NCBI RefSeq assembly: GCF_021531355.1
Contig: NZ_JADYTS010000033.1
Coordinates: forward strand, 1-35,073
Length of the DNA stretch: 35,073 nt
DNA from: Leyella stercorea
Lineage (GTDB): Bacteria > Bacteroidota > Bacteroidia > Bacteroidales > Bacteroidaceae
Reading direction: 5' to 3'
Shown here piece by piece: positions 23,774-31,541 of the stretch. Every line of letters starts with the position of its first letter. Position 1 is the stretch's first letter. The translations under genes and the position numbers were made by a program. The notes beneath the pieces were generated by a model. That model searched no databases. It saw only the letters and a program-made list of their open reading frames with translations, and was not told the origin of the DNA.

Positions 23774-23921
23774 ATTTCCCTACTATTTTACCATTACACA
23801 CTTCTATTATTTTATCATCGCCGAAACTTCCTCCCCGTATCTTGTAGGGAGCGTTTCGCTTCAACGTCTTCTCCAAATACTCCAAGTCCTTGGATCGGAG
23901 ATTAGTGAGAGCAAAATCCAC
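23742..23921 (-). CDS. Possible short ORF in the leader of the 293-aa gene
   Basis: A frame open from the promoter to 23742 encodes VDFALTNLRSKDLEYLEKTL, then KIRGGSFGDDKIIEVCNGKI. It overlaps the next gene by 32 bases. It has no ATG, and the upstream TTG at 23942 lies inside the -7 element, so GTG at 23921 is the best start. Its composition looks protein-like, but there is no known family. It could be a translated leader coupled to the next gene. Confidence 0.25.
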   Translation of the reverse strand: MDFALTNLRSKDLEYLEKTLKRNAPYKIRGGSFGDDKIIEVCNGKIVGKYEGRMDETDR

Positions 23922-23939
23922 CTCATTCAGTTGCGACAG

Positions 23940-23947
23940 CAAAGATA
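23940..23947 (-). promoter_or_regulatory. -7 element of the 293-aa/WYL transcription unit
   Basis: TATCTTTG on the minus strand matches TAnnTTTG. It lies 9 bases downstream of the 19-bp element at 23957-23975. Confidence 0.55.
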
Positions 23948-23956
23948 ATGGTATGG

Positions 23957-23975
23957 TGTGTCAAATTGTGGCACA
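23957..23975 (-). promoter_or_regulatory. 19-bp operator-like element, copy 1
   Basis: The minus strand reads TGTGCCACAATTTGACACA, a 19-bp imperfect palindrome with 7 of 9 positions paired. It resembles the element at 28128-28146 in 15 of 19 bases and stands at the same distance (9 bp) from the -7 region. It probably binds a dimeric regulator, with the WYL protein of this unit the obvious candidate. Confidence 0.5.
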
Positions 23976-23985
23976 GGCGAGAAAA

Positions 23986-24642
23986 TTATCTCAAAAATTT
24001 TTGTATCACCTTGTACCAATAGTCCCAAGAATAGCCTACGGAAGGATGATTCACCACAAGGACCTTTACATGCTTGCCACCAGGCATCATGTAGAATCCA
24101 TTAGGCACCCAAGTGCCTTCCACTTCGATGTCATTGCAATCCACCCAGTGAACATCAGAAACTTGCTCTTGGCGCCAGTGACCGCCAGGCAAATTATTCC
24201 AAAGCCTCTTGCCCCATACGATGATGTACTCGGGCTGGTACTTTTCGATAACCTCAAAGAAAGCCTTGCCAGCCTGGTGATATTGTTCGGCTGTGCCAGC
24301 CTCGCGAGGACCACCCATCGCCACTTGCAGATAGTTGAAGAAGATGACCGAGTTCCAAATCTTCAGCCTCATTGCTTGATTGGTCTCCTCACCCACTAAC
24401 GAACGCTCAAACTTCAGGAAAGTCCGCATCTAGTTCTGGCGTTCCTTATTCTCATTGAGATAATCATCAAGCACCTGCTGCGTAGAGTTCATACACTCGC
24501 GATGCAGACGGCAGTCGCCACAATCCGCACAACTCTCATCACAATAATGACTCTCGCCCAATATCATGATTCGCTTGCCAAAGATGCCTCCGTTGGCATA
24601 ATCCTTGCCAACGAAGGGTTGAAAGAAAATGTTACTGCTCAT
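23986..24642 (-). pseudogene. Uracil-DNA-glycosylase-like protein gene with an in-frame amber codon
   Basis: The first 70 codons (24642-24433) read GKRIMILGESHYCDESCADC, with more Cys in CGDCRLHREC, possibly an Fe-S or zinc cluster. A TAG at 24432-24430 follows ENKERQN. The same frame then continues directly with MRTFLKFERSLVG, IWNSVIFFNYLQVAMGG and EYIIVWGKRLWNNLPGG. Together they make one 218-residue protein of a UDG-superfamily-like group I remember from Bacteroidetes, where a Trp precedes MRTF. TGG to TAG is thus the likely change. Other genes here (MATE, small coiled-coil) use TAG as a normal stop, so recoding is unlikely. The second half could start anew at ATG 24429 (147 aa). It begins 3 bases after the DUF4112 gene. 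Confidence 0.65.
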
Positions 24643-24645
24643 ATT

Positions 24646-25236
24646 TTAGAACAATGAAACTATCCAATCCCAAACCATGGTTCCCAAACTGATGGCCCAT
24701 GAAATTAGCACATAAATCAACCAGCAAAGCACGACAATGAACACAGCCGTCCAGAAGGCCTTCTTGTTCACCTTGTTGATAATCTCCTTATCATCCTCGA
24801 TATACCCGGTAACCAATCTCAGGTTCTCTACATACGAACGCTTGAATACATCCAGCACATCACCTATATAGAAAGGTATGGCTCCTATCAGCACATCCAT
24901 CAAGATATTATAGATGACAGCCAATGTCAGCGGAATAGACTTAACCACGCAAAGACTGTAGTAGATGAATGGGAAAGCAAACACGCTCGACAATGCATCA
25001 CCAATACCGGCTGGAAGGATGAAACCAAGGATAGGATCCAAGAAATACTTGTCCATATACTTTGCCGTACCTACCATCAGACGATATGATGGCATGTTCA
25101 TCATCTTCTCACGCTTTGCAGCTTTTTTATCAGCCCTCGCCTGTTCTTTGGCAAGAGCCGCCTCTCGCTTTTGATCTTCTTTTGCGAAATCCATGCCCAA
25201 ATCAGCCTGGGCCTGCTGTCTTCTTGAACTTTCCAT
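24646..25236 (-). CDS. DUF4112 membrane protein
   Basis: A 196-aa inner-membrane protein. The first 45 residues are highly charged (DFAKEDQKREAALAKEQARA) and probably cytoplasmic. The DUF4112 core then runs YMDKYFLDPILGFILPAGIG, DALSSVFAFPFIYYSL, LMDVLIGAIPFYIGDVLDVF, with conserved acidic residues inside hydrophobic segments. A last pair of helices ends the protein (AVFIVVLCWLIYVLISW). The function of DUF4112 is not known. It starts 5 bases after the 723-aa gene, so the two are probably made together. It may be the membrane partner of that helical protein. Confidence 0.78.
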   Translation of the reverse strand: MESSRRQQAQADLGMDFAKEDQKREAALAKEQARADKKAAKREKMMNMPSYRLMVGTAKYMDKYFLDPILGFILPAGIGDALSSVFAFPFIYYSLCVVKSIPLTLAVIYNILMDVLIGAIPFYIGDVLDVFKRSYVENLRLVTGYIEDDKEIINKVNKKAFWTAVFIVVLCWLIYVLISWAISLGTMVWDWIVSLF

Positions 25237-25241
25237 ACACC

Positions 25242-27413
25242 TTATAATTCTATTTGTTTCTTACCATTTATAAATTCCGTGAACTCATGTTCTGAGAGAG
25301 AGAAACCGCTCAAATCACTCATCAGCTCCATAGCCTGCTTGCGCTCCTCCTCGCTGCCAGCCAGATTGACACGCTTAAACACCTCACGAAGATAAGCACT
25401 CTTGTTGTCTATCTTAGCCATCTCACGCTTAAACTCATCTGCATGTTTCTTCAACTCCTTATCGTATGCAGCCGAAGCCAAGCTACCACTGAGCTGCTGC
25501 GCTTTGAGCTTGGCAAAGCTGGCAAACAGGGCGATACCTTTCTGTAAGGATTGTTCCATCGCACCAGTTAACTGCGCCAAGTCTTCCTCGCTATACTCTG
25601 CAGGTTTGTTCTGTTGTGCGGTCTTACCCTCTATCTTCTTATGGTCTTTCGTGTATGCTTCCACTCCATCGAGGAAATTCTTAGCCATATCCTTGTCGGC
25701 ATGAAGATTATCTGCCAACATTCCTGTAAACAGAGAAATGTTCTGCTCCACATCAGCAGGAAGCTTGGCTGCCTCCCGATAATCGGGAATATCGACCGTA
25801 TGCACCAACTTCTCGTCTATCTTGCTCTCCATGATTTCTCGTCCGAGTTTCAACATGGCAACCATATCACGAAGATGTTTCAGCATCTTCAGCTTCAAGT
25901 CGTCAGAGCAAACTATCTTGCTTCTGATCTCCTTAGAAACCTTATCCAGTTCACTGGAGAGTTTGGCATACTCATTTTTGATGCGGGTTTGTTCCTCACG
26001 ATGCGATTCCAATTCCTCCTTATCCAACTTCAAATCTACCTGATAGCTCTCATATTCTCTTACAAGAGGGAAGCATACTGCATTCCATTCGGCAAAGTCA
26101 CGATAGTAGTTCTTGTTGGCCATACCAAAGGTGATCCAGTTGACGAGGAAGAAAGGCTTGGAAGGCTTCTTCGCCTTCGCTTCCATATAGCTTCCCTGCT
26201 TAGACTCCAAGGTAGCGGTGATGTCATTAATCAGCGAGGTATAGACATCGATGTTCTGAAGATGATCGTTCATCTCCATGTCCAGCGCCTTCATCTGCTG
26301 AAGCAGACATTTTCGTTGCTCCTCCAATGGACGAATAGTCTCATCAGCATACAAAGCATCAAGCGTCGCCTTCAAGTCAGAAGCCAACAGTTTTTCTCCA
26401 TAACGCAAGAACACATTCGCCTTCGGGATTACCACATCATTGAGCGTTTTACAGATTACCAACAATCGTCCCATATCAGCCTTGATGCGAGTGGCATCAT
26501 GCTTCACGCTGGTTTGGAAAACTGATAAATCAGACTTCAAACGATTAGCGCGTTCACTTGCTCCCATATAGTGTTCGAGCATGGTAAGTCCTGCCATCGC
26601 CAATCCCAAGGACTTGTTGCCGTTCGACAAAGACTTATAAGCCTGCAAAGAACCTTGCAAGGAAGTACGGAAACTAACAGAAATCTCACCAATCAAAGCT
26701 GCACATTTTTCCGTGAGCTTGTTATATTCCAGCTCCACATACTTAAGCATCTCGTCCACATCCAGCCACTCTATTCTTTTAAAATCGAACAAGTCTGGAG
26801 AAACCATCTTGATGGAGTCGCCATAGATATCGATAAGTTTCAGGGCATAGTCACGATAAACCGTCCCGATATCACTACGCAAGGAGGTAAAATCTTCGAT
26901 GTTTCCACGAACGCTATCCTCAGCATAGTGATAAGCCTCCACCATCTTGGTATATTTATCAAACATGGTGGAAGCCTTACTTCTTACATCTTTCACGCCA
27001 TTCGTACCCATGACAATATCAGCCATCTTCGACGTTCCCTTAGCAAGAACCAGGTTAAGGTTCAATTCCACTTGCTCTTTCAACTGCTCCAAAGCAGATG
27101 AAGACAACGCCAGTTCCGTCTCGGCTATCTTCAAAGCCTCCTCCTTGTTGCCCTGTTCCAGACTGTCATTCAACTTGTATTCAGCCACAAGGGTTGTACG
27201 TGAATTATTTGAAACAAAAGCAATGGCGATATTGCCGTTATCATGGAAATATCTGTAAGCATCAAATACCAGCTTACTCACCTCCGAGGAATCGGAAGCT
27301 ATACCATACTTCTTCAGTTCAAAAGCCAAATCTGCACGAAGATACGTCTTGTTCTCCTTGCAGAGTTCATCAGCAATCGTCTTGATGTTCTTGTATATTT
27401 CTAATTTGTCCAT
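25242..27413 (-). CDS. Large helical coiled-coil protein of unknown function (723 aa)
   Basis: I cannot assign a family. The N-terminus (about 1-75) looks like a compact domain (YLRADLAFELKKYGIASDSS, YRYFHDNGNIAIAFV). The rest is almost all amphipathic helix, with long coiled coils at 330-415 and 455-520 (LKLDKEELESHREEQTRIKN). One hydrophobic break, PFFLVNWITFGMANKNYY near 425-445, could touch a membrane. The C-terminal helices end in FINGKKQIEL. The size and all-helical layout recall ClyA/Xax-type pore formers or dynamin-stalk proteins, but I see no GTPase motif and no signal. The pairing with DUF4112 suggests a membrane-associated complex. This is inference. Confidence 0.6.
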   Translation of the reverse strand: MDKLEIYKNIKTIADELCKENKTYLRADLAFELKKYGIASDSSEVSKLVFDAYRYFHDNGNIAIAFVSNNSRTTLVAEYKLNDSLEQGNKEEALKIAETELALSSSALEQLKEQVELNLNLVLAKGTSKMADIVMGTNGVKDVRSKASTMFDKYTKMVEAYHYAEDSVRGNIEDFTSLRSDIGTVYRDYALKLIDIYGDSIKMVSPDLFDFKRIEWLDVDEMLKYVELEYNKLTEKCAALIGEISVSFRTSLQGSLQAYKSLSNGNKSLGLAMAGLTMLEHYMGASERANRLKSDLSVFQTSVKHDATRIKADMGRLLVICKTLNDVVIPKANVFLRYGEKLLASDLKATLDALYADETIRPLEEQRKCLLQQMKALDMEMNDHLQNIDVYTSLINDITATLESKQGSYMEAKAKKPSKPFFLVNWITFGMANKNYYRDFAEWNAVCFPLVREYESYQVDLKLDKEELESHREEQTRIKNEYAKLSSELDKVSKEIRSKIVCSDDLKLKMLKHLRDMVAMLKLGREIMESKIDEKLVHTVDIPDYREAAKLPADVEQNISLFTGMLADNLHADKDMAKNFLDGVEAYTKDHKKIEGKTAQQNKPAEYSEEDLAQLTGAMEQSLQKGIALFASFAKLKAQQLSGSLASAAYDKELKKHADEFKREMAKIDNKSAYLREVFKRVNLAGSEEERKQAMELMSDLSGFSLSEHEFTEFINGKKQIEL

Positions 27414-27436
27414 AGTAATAATATTTAGAGTATACG

Positions 27437-28069
27437 TTATTCTAAGAATGGTATCTTAACCCAGCGTTTGGAATTGTTTATCTGTGGGAACGCAAATCCC
27501 GATTTATATTCCCTTATCCACTTCTCGAAAGCCTCATCCGATGGCTTTCCTAAAGCCGGGTACAATGCGTTCTGTTTCACTTCAATCTGAAGGGGCTTTT
27601 CCTTGCGATAGTCCTTCAATGTATCTTCCTGCACGAGGTAGAGGCCATTGTCCAAAAAGATTGAAGCCCTGTAGCTTCTGTCTTTGGTGTATTCTCGCAT
27701 CCACTCTCTGCCGTCACTGAGCGATTTCATATACCAATACCTCGTATAGGCCCAAGTGAACCTTTTCGGTTGAGCCGCTCCATGAATAAAGTCACGGTAT
27801 ACTGCTATCGGCATGTTTACGCCCCAACACACTAATACCGTATCGCCATTGGCCATCAAGGTCATGTCCTTCAACATCTCTTTTTCGGTCATATTCTCCG
27901 ATTTCCGCCAAAGCAGCTGCTTCTCGCGGTATTCCAACTTGGCAGCCTCCTTCATCTTGTGGCAATAGCCACTTGAGCTAAAGAAGAACCCATAACCCGA
28001 TGTTACCACCAGTACGGCAATCAATACCGCAACCGACCTACATACTCTTTTTCTGATGTTCTTTTCCAT
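27437..28069 (-). CDS. Membrane-anchored protein of unknown function (210 aa)
   Basis: A single N-terminal helix (SVAVLIAVLVVTSGYGFFF, about 12-30) preceded by basic residues anchors the protein, leaving some 175 residues outside the cytoplasm. The exported part has SENMTEKEMLKDMTLMANGD, a predicted beta strand VLVCWGVNMPIAVY, and many Trp and Tyr (FTWAYTRYWYMKSL). I know no family. It is the first gene of the transcription unit with the 723-aa protein, 23 bases upstream of it, and its promoter has copy 2 of the 19-bp element. Confidence 0.55.
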   Translation of the reverse strand: MEKNIRKRVCRSVAVLIAVLVVTSGYGFFFSSSGYCHKMKEAAKLEYREKQLLWRKSENMTEKEMLKDMTLMANGDTVLVCWGVNMPIAVYRDFIHGAAQPKRFTWAYTRYWYMKSLSDGREWMREYTKDRSYRASIFLDNGLYLVQEDTLKDYRKEKPLQIEVKQNALYPALGKPSDEAFEKWIREYKSGFAFPQINNSKRWVKIPFLE

Positions 28070-28110
28070 TGTTACATTACATTATATAGTTATACATTTG
28101 ATTTCGGCTG

Positions 28111-28118
28111 CGAAGTAA
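28111..28118 (-). promoter_or_regulatory. Degenerate -7 element of the second transcription unit
   Basis: TTACTTCG on the minus strand differs from TAnnTTTG at two positions. Its position 9 bp after the 19-bp element copies the layout at 23940-23975. The poor match would suit a promoter that needs an activator. Confidence 0.35.
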
Positions 28119-28127
28119 CTATACAGG

Positions 28128-28146
28128 TGCGTCAAATGGTGACAGA
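28128..28146 (-). promoter_or_regulatory. 19-bp operator-like element, copy 2
   Basis: The minus strand reads TCTGTCACCATTTGACGCA. It shares 15 of 19 bases with copy 1, has an inner GTCA-n5-TGAC palindrome, and is followed by CC in both copies. It lies upstream of the membrane-anchored protein gene and so should control the 723-aa and DUF4112 genes too. Confidence 0.5.
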
Positions 28147-28211
28147 ACATCAAGAAAAAAGTAAGAACGCTCTATTTTTTTGCGAAATAGACGTCAGTCA
28201 CCTATAACGAA

Positions 28212-28628
28212 TCAATAGACTAATGACATTTCTATTCCAATATTTCCCTGTTCAAATAAGATATTGTCAAGTTTCAGTTTTTCAAACACTTTCTGCAATT
28301 TGTCAATGTCTCCAAGGCGCAACTTAACGATATTGCCAGGCATCTGTTCCACCCAACCTGCTTTCTCCGGCACAAGTTTCTTGGCATAAGAGATTGCAGG
28401 CGAAACAAGCAGGTCAATACCCATATTGCCGTCATACGATAAGAACAAGTCGGTGCCTTCAATCTTCTTCACAATAAGATTTATGCTTATAGACTTTGTA
28501 AAGCCCAGCACCTTGATAGGTACAGAGACAGAAACAGTAGCTCCATCAACATACACAAGATTCACTGTCTTATGAAAATGACTGGCTACATAATCCTGCA
28601 GCTCAGTATAAGTAATCGCCAACTTCAT
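28212..28628 (-). CDS. Unknown 138-aa beta-rich protein
   Basis: Starting at ATG 28628 (MKLAITYTELQDYVASHFHK), the protein has alternating strands (VNLVYVDGATVSVSVPIKVL, SISINLIVKKIEGTDLFLSY) and a helix (DIDKLQKVFEKLKLDN), then a last strand. It has no signal peptide. The amphipathic sheet suggests a hydrophobic-ligand or lipid-binding barrel, but I know no family. I take this start, not one 23 codons upstream, because the extension crosses the palindrome at 28653-28673. It is the last gene before the second promoter, so it may end the AAA+ unit. Confidence 0.5.
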   Translation of the reverse strand: MKLAITYTELQDYVASHFHKTVNLVYVDGATVSVSVPIKVLGFTKSISINLIVKKIEGTDLFLSYDGNMGIDLLVSPAISYAKKLVPEKAGWVEQMPGNIVKLRLGDIDKLQKVFEKLKLDNILFEQGNIGIEMSLVY

Positions 28629-28652
28629 AATATTATCGTTTATCTGACAGTA

Positions 28653-28673
28653 GCGGAGGTTTCCAGCCTCCGC
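28653..28673. repeat. GC-rich palindrome, REP-like
   Basis: GCGGAGG (28653-28659) and CCTCCGC (28667-28673) pair over a 7-nt loop. It is much more GC-rich than its AT-rich surroundings and lies between two small genes. I recall similar hairpins repeated in Bacteroidetes genomes, so it may be a dispersed repeat or an mRNA-processing signal. Confidence 0.4.
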
Positions 28674-28693
28674 CACACCGAGTGTTTCACAAT

Positions 28694-28822
28694 TCAAGAC
28701 TTTTTCTTCAAGAATAAGTCTATCAACTTACCAATAAAGCCCTCAGACTTCGGACAAGGATCTTCAAAGATTGTGCCGCGGCGTCTAAGTTCATCTAATA
28801 TTTTGTTTTCTTTGTTTGACAT
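28694..28822 (-). CDS. 42-aa small protein downstream of the AAA+ ATPase
   Basis: ATG 28822 opens MSNKENKILDELRRRGTIFE, then DPCPKSEGFIGKLIDLFLKK and stop. It starts 14 bases after the AAA+ stop, with an A-rich leader. The charged N-terminal helix and amphipathic C-terminal helix look like a real microprotein, perhaps an adaptor or regulator of the ATPase. There is no family match. Confidence 0.5.
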   Translation of the reverse strand: MSNKENKILDELRRRGTIFEDPCPKSEGFIGKLIDLFLKKKS

Positions 28823-28836
28823 ACTTGTCTACATTT

Positions 28837-30360
28837 TTATTTTGTTACATCTCCAGTTGTTGCATCCTTAAAGTTATTCTCCTTGAATGCTTTCTTCATA
28901 TCATCAATCTGTTGCTTGCAAGATTTTGTAATGCTTACAGTCTTACTTGCGATGTCCTTCAAGAGTCTCTCATCAAAGGCTGTGCCTTTATTATCCAAGC
29001 TGTCTATGAAACATTTCTCAACAGCTTCGTTCACCACCGACTCTATGTCAGCACCGTTAAAACCTTCGGTTATCAGACTGACAGAATTCAATGCTGCTTC
29101 GCCAAGGTTTTTCTTCTTTTTACCAATATGAATCTCAAAAATTTTCTTTCGCTCATCTTTATCCGGCAAGTTAACACAGAATATTTCATCAAAGCGTCCT
29201 TTACGCTTTAGCTCTGGAGGCAGATTATGAGCATTGTTAGCTGTTGCAATAACATAAACACTACTCGTCTTCTCCTGCATCCACGAAAGGAAATAGCCGA
29301 ACATACGGGTCATGATGTCGTTGTTACCACCGACACCCGAAAAGGCTTTCTCAATCTCGTCAATCCATAGCACACAAGGTGCAGCAGCCTCAGCAATTTT
29401 AATAGCCTTACGCAAGTTGCCCTCGCTCTCACCCACATACTTTCCCATCATACTGCCCATGTCGAGCTTCAGCAAAGGTGTGTTAAACAATGCAGCCGAC
29501 GCTTTCGCACACAGCGACTTTCCACAACCAGGCATACCAACGATAAACACACCTTTAGGTATTGAAACGCCAAATTCCTGAGCTTTAGGCAAGTCAGTAA
29601 TCACTTTCGACTTATTCTGCAGATAATCCTTCAAAGCATTCAAACCACCGATATCTTTCAAGGACGCAGGAGTATCTATCAATTCCAACAAGCCAGACTT
29701 CTTTACCATCGCCTTCTTCTGTTGAAGAATCATTTCTGTATCCTCGGCACTCAACGAGCCATTGCTGCTCATCGCCATGTCAAGCATTCGGTCTATCTCA
29801 AAGCTCGTCATACCCTTCAAAGATGGCATCAGCTTCTTTCTGTCCTCATCTTTGAAATTGTCATAGCAGTTCACCTCGACATGCTCGTCTATAAGCTGAT
29901 TGATTTCATCTTCTTCCGGGAACGGAATTTCCAAGTAGGACACATACTTCTCCAATTCTTGTGGCACCTTAAGAACAGAGGAAACTATAATGACGGTTGT
30001 ATTATAATCTCTATCATACAACTTACGCTGAGCTATCAACTGAAGCAAAGTCTTGATTGCCGGTTCTTCTATAAAATCTTGAATATCCTTCAACACCAAG
30101 AACTTTTCTTTTAGATTAGTATCAGTAGTATACTTCTCATTTAAGAAAAACTCCAATGTGTCGTTATCTCCCAAGCCTTGACATTCCTTAGTCTTGAAGT
30201 TAGTAGTTCCAGTTGCAGGATTCCATTCAAACACCTTGCTTGTGCCAACAATCTCCTTTATGATTTCATCTATACGGACAAAATCATAATCGTTGATATA
30301 GATGATTGGTGTATTAACATCTATCATCTTCTGAAAATCAGATATTATCTTCTTGTTCAT
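28837..30360 (-). CDS. AAA+ ATPase (Ycf46-like)
   Basis: A 507-aa ATPase expected to form a hexameric ring that remodels or unfolds a partner. From ATG 30360 (MNKKIISDFQKMIDV) the N-terminal 210 residues form a degenerate AAA-like domain (TPIIYINDYDFVRIDEIIKE, TTVIIVSSVLKVPQELEKYV). The active module has Walker A GMPGCGKS (275-282), pore loop MGKYVGESE (305-313), Walker B VLWIDE (330-335) and arginine finger region KRKGRFDE (385-392). The layout fits Ycf46-type proteins of the classic FtsH/CDC48 clade; there is no protease domain. It starts 10 bases after the 388-aa gene. Its substrate may be one of the unknown neighbours. Confidence 0.82.
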   Translation of the reverse strand: MNKKIISDFQKMIDVNTPIIYINDYDFVRIDEIIKEIVGTSKVFEWNPATGTTNFKTKECQGLGDNDTLEFFLNEKYTTDTNLKEKFLVLKDIQDFIEEPAIKTLLQLIAQRKLYDRDYNTTVIIVSSVLKVPQELEKYVSYLEIPFPEEDEINQLIDEHVEVNCYDNFKDEDRKKLMPSLKGMTSFEIDRMLDMAMSSNGSLSAEDTEMILQQKKAMVKKSGLLELIDTPASLKDIGGLNALKDYLQNKSKVITDLPKAQEFGVSIPKGVFIVGMPGCGKSLCAKASAALFNTPLLKLDMGSMMGKYVGESEGNLRKAIKIAEAAAPCVLWIDEIEKAFSGVGGNNDIMTRMFGYFLSWMQEKTSSVYVIATANNAHNLPPELKRKGRFDEIFCVNLPDKDERKKIFEIHIGKKKKNLGEAALNSVSLITEGFNGADIESVVNEAVEKCFIDSLDNKGTAFDERLLKDIASKTVSITKSCKQQIDDMKKAFKENNFKDATTGDVTK

Positions 30361-30370
30361 CGCTCTGTGT

Positions 30371-31537
30371 TTAGTAATCAAACAAATGGTCAACGATAAA
30401 ACTCAATTGCTCAGGAAACTTAGCTTTAATGAAACAGAATCCATCAATGAGATTTGACGGGTGATGGAAAGAACGGAAAGGATTGAAAGGATTGGCCCCT
30501 ATCGGCATTGTTGTACAGCCTATCATACTATTCAATCCATTTCCAATCATGTATTGTGCTAATGGGTAATGATAATCTTCAGCTAACTTCACAAACAAAC
30601 CAGGTATTTCTTTACTATAAGAGTAACGTACCAAGTCCAGCACAAACTTACGTTCTTTGAAAAATACATCCGATTCATCAAGGTCATCATATTTAGCTTC
30701 TGCTTCAGCTATAGTAGCTTTCCAATCATGCATTACAGAAGTACTCCATAATGAGGTAAATTCCTGTAGTAATTTCTTGACATCTCGAACAAAATCCTCA
30801 TCATAAGCTGTTTTTTTTGTTATAAAGCCTATCTTATCATTCTTCCATCTGCAAATCAAATTATCTATTTTCTCTTTTACTTCAGGAGTCAACATCGCTC
30901 TCTTCCGAGCAGCACCAAAGGTGTTAGAATTAACAAAATCAATAGCCTTCTGATTTTGAAGTTCGGCAGCCTCTTCTATCAGTTTTATGCCAAGTATAAT
31001 GTCTTTGAAATTACTTCCATCACTTTTTGTAAATCCCTCGAATGCAAGTTTTCCTCGTTCAAACAAGAATTCAGGGTCTTCTTCATTTTCGAATTTACTG
31101 AATACATCCCACCATTCACCATCAGAAGCCTCATTTGCATACTGCTTAAATATAAACTTGGCACCTTCATATTGGCTAAGCAAGTACTTACGTAAAGAAT
31201 CATAATTCTTGGACGTTCTTTTTTCGCAATCATGCCAATACTCAAACAAAGAGTGGATATCATGAATTTGAGAATTATCGAGTAGTTCTTTCAAGAATAG
31301 TTTAAGCACATAAAAATATGCATGTTCATCAAGTTCTTCATTTATTAAAGACTCTACAGAATGTGCTAATTCAGTTTCTCCCAACTGTCTCAACCATCTC
31401 GATAGGCGATTATCCTTTATCAATGGCCACAAATCTTGTACGTTGAGGTTCTGACGCAAAGAATCAAGCGAGAAGTGTTCCTCCCCGCCTGATTTTATTC
31501 TTATCCGTATAGGTTTTGCTTTAGCTATTATACGCAT
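30371..31537 (-). CDS. Unknown 388-aa helical protein with an RLSRWLRQLGE N-terminal module
   Basis: The first 70 residues form a module I have seen at the N-terminus of varied Bacteroidetes stress and repeat proteins: beta strand IRIRIKSGGEEHF, then SLRQNLNVQDLWPLIKDNRL and SRWLRQLGE. The middle is helical with Sel1-like pairs (FLFERGKLAFEGF, LGIKLIEEAAELQNQKAIDF), and the end has aromatic, Pro-rich NPFNPFRSFHHPSNL. It is cytoplasmic, with no catalytic motif. It lies 4 bases after the 223-aa gene and 10 before the AAA+ gene, so it may be the ATPase's adaptor. No function is known to me. Confidence 0.6.
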   Translation of the reverse strand: MRIIAKAKPIRIRIKSGGEEHFSLDSLRQNLNVQDLWPLIKDNRLSRWLRQLGETELAHSVESLINEELDEHAYFYVLKLFLKELLDNSQIHDIHSLFEYWHDCEKRTSKNYDSLRKYLLSQYEGAKFIFKQYANEASDGEWWDVFSKFENEEDPEFLFERGKLAFEGFTKSDGSNFKDIILGIKLIEEAAELQNQKAIDFVNSNTFGAARKRAMLTPEVKEKIDNLICRWKNDKIGFITKKTAYDEDFVRDVKKLLQEFTSLWSTSVMHDWKATIAEAEAKYDDLDESDVFFKERKFVLDLVRYSYSKEIPGLFVKLAEDYHYPLAQYMIGNGLNSMIGCTTMPIGANPFNPFRSFHHPSNLIDGFCFIKAKFPEQLSFIVDHLFDY

Positions 31538-31541
31538 AATA

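Noticed and set aside
23081..23905. 274-residue plus-strand open frame opposite the 293-aa gene.
   Set aside because: It is a shadow frame. The minus-strand gene has a promoter, an A-rich start and an operon partner.
24430..24432. TAG recoded as an amino acid, as in some crAss-like phages.
   Set aside because: Other genes in the window end in TAG (for example the MATE and small coiled-coil genes), and there are no phage structural genes here.
25614..26525. 303-residue plus-strand open frame opposite the 723-aa gene.
   Set aside because: It is antisense to a long gene in a tight operon and has a random-looking, His- and Leu-rich translation with no domain.
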